Of a stretch of 5,369 nucleotides of DNA, positions 4,520 to 5,369 are shown in pieces (within the stretch, counting starts at the first letter, position 1; every line of letters begins with the position of its first letter). The notes under the pieces were generated by a model. That model was not told the DNA's origin and did not search any database. It was given only the letters and a program-made list of their open reading frames with translations. The position numbers were made by a program, and so were the translations under genes. The DNA is from an uncultured Lachnobacterium sp. (lineage in GTDB: Bacteria > Bacillota > Clostridia > Lachnospirales > Lachnospiraceae): assembly GCA_900548765.1 (NCBI GenBank), contig URLU01000155.1, forward strand, positions 1 to 5,369. The letters are read 5' to 3'.

Positions 4520-4575
4520 CTTACTGAATTTAATTTAAATATGTTAAAGATTAATTTATAGGACGTCCAACTTCA

Positions 4576-5369
4576 CTAATGAAAACATGTTCTTATTTTA
4601 TGCGAAACCTCCGCATCTACAAAGCCTTTTTTTGCCATGTCGTCGAGTATGTCACATGTTTTTTCATGCGACATTCCTTTCTTATAGGGACGCTCTTCCG
4701 TAAGTGCCTGATAAATATCAACACAAGCCATTATTCTTTCTTGTTCATTTAATTCATCTGCTGTTTTTCCAAACGGATACCCCTTCCCATTTAGTTTTTC
4801 ATGATGTAGCGCTGCCCAATCACGTATGTCTTCAAAATCATCTACTTGTGACAAAATGAGATATGTATAACCCGCATGATTTTTCATTTTATCAAATTCT
4901 TCATCGGTAAGCTTATCAGGTTTTTCTAATATTTCATTGCCTACCGCCATTTTTCCGATATCGTGCAACGCTCCTGCTAAATACATTTTTTCTATATCTA
5001 CAACATCATAGCCGATATACTCTGCATACTTCGCCGCCTTTTCTGCAACACCAATAGAGTGTTTGCTTGTAAATGGAGATTTATAGTCAATAATATTTGC
5101 AAAGAAATCTGCAATATTTTTACAAGTTTTCCAATCAAATATCTGTTTTTTTCTTGGTACCATTTCCCATAACTTCGACTCAAAACTTCCATCTTCGAAC
5201 GAAATAAAAGTCTCCTTTGAAATCGTTTCAAAAAAAGCCTCTACGCATTCATCATCAAATAATTTTCCTTTTTGTTTTTCGAGAAATTCACAACATATAT
5301 CCCATTTTCCCTGTGTGAATTCTGCACTGTTAGCAATCGCATCTATGATATCTGCAAGATGAATTATCC
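4576..5369 (-). CDS. HD-GYP-type (HD_5) phosphohydrolase, C-terminal 263 residues (start beyond right edge)
   Basis: The frame is open from the right edge to TAG at 4578-4576. Its last 180 or so residues are an HD-GYP-related domain: SPFTSKHSIGV (metal histidine), GALHDIGK (HD pair), KNHAGYTY (histidine), HHEKLNGKGYP (the HD-GYP signature, with N where D is usual), then VDIYQALTEERPYKKG. Such domains hydrolyse cyclic di-nucleotides, classically c-di-GMP, in the cytosol. The segment before it, opening IIHLADIID and including KGKLFDDECVEAFF, looks like the end of a second, degenerate N-terminal HD domain. This is the layout of two-HD 'HD domain-containing phosphohydrolases', so this is probably more than half the protein. 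An internal ATG at 5163 lies in the linker and is not a convincing start. A terminator follows. The last residues (IRTCFH) may reflect a late frameshift: the neighbouring frame continues EHVFISEVGRPIN to TAA at 4553-4551. Substrate is not determinable here. Confidence 0.9.
   Translation of the reverse strand, partial: IIHLADIIDAIANSAEFTQGKWDICCEFLEKQKGKLFDDECVEAFFETISKETFISFEDGSFESKLWEMVPRKKQIFDWKTCKNIADFFANIIDYKSPFTSKHSIGVAEKAAKYAEYIGYDVVDIEKMYLAGALHDIGKMAVGNEILEKPDKLTDEEFDKMKNHAGYTYLILSQVDDFEDIRDWAALHHEKLNGKGYPFGKTADELNEQERIMACVDIYQALTEERPYKKGMSHEKTCDILDDMAKKGFVDAEVSHKIRTCFH

Noticed and set aside
4998..5231. Minus-strand frame of 77 codons inside the HD-GYP gene
   Set aside because: The frame that continues to the right edge has the HD-GYP motifs; this one is out of phase and featureless.

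Overview
The window looks like chromosomal DNA of a low-GC Clostridia, most likely a Lachnospiraceae gut commensal. This rests on the protein flavour (clostridial short-form ThiC, RecQ, an AAA-ATPase_like/PDDEXK_9 protein), AT-rich spacers, strong AGGAGG-type ribosome sites and Gram-positive-style promoters. Every gene or gene relic I can support is on the minus strand.

Layout from right to left, which is the direction of transcription. An HD-GYP-type phosphohydrolase enters from beyond the right edge and ends near 4576. It is followed by a clear intrinsic terminator (4484-4519) and a short in-frame relic of an EAL-domain protein (4346-4483). Next is the thiamine locus: a tandem 16-bp repeat holding a -10 hexamer (4268-4299), a TPP riboswitch (about 4081-4172), an unusual GC-rich pair of hairpins (3963-4028), and an intact thiC (2616-3923). 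Downstream of thiC is a helicase relic cut at its Walker A motif, ending in an intrinsic terminator (2382-2437).

The left half is accessory DNA made of small regulators and broken genes. A complete 65-residue Xre-type repressor (2070-2267) has a good promoter and a palindromic operator over its start site. A near-copy of that operator (1961-1976) lies in front of a decayed gene (1658-1939). Further left come the first 23 codons of an ArsC/Spx-like gene (1412-1483), then a complete 57-residue excisionase-like HTH protein (1152-1325). The HTH promoter is interleaved with three copies of a 10-12 bp box. Then comes an AAA-ATPase/PD-(D/E)XK gene split into two frames by a large internal deletion (279-1145), and finally the start of recQ (1-282), whose ATG overlaps the stop of the nuclease remnant.

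The main theme is a stretch in which at least six genes have decayed by deletion or truncation while two tiny DNA-binding proteins and their operators remain intact. No tRNA, rRNA, CRISPR array, insertion sequence or transposase was seen. Homology calls are from memory of protein families, without database searches.
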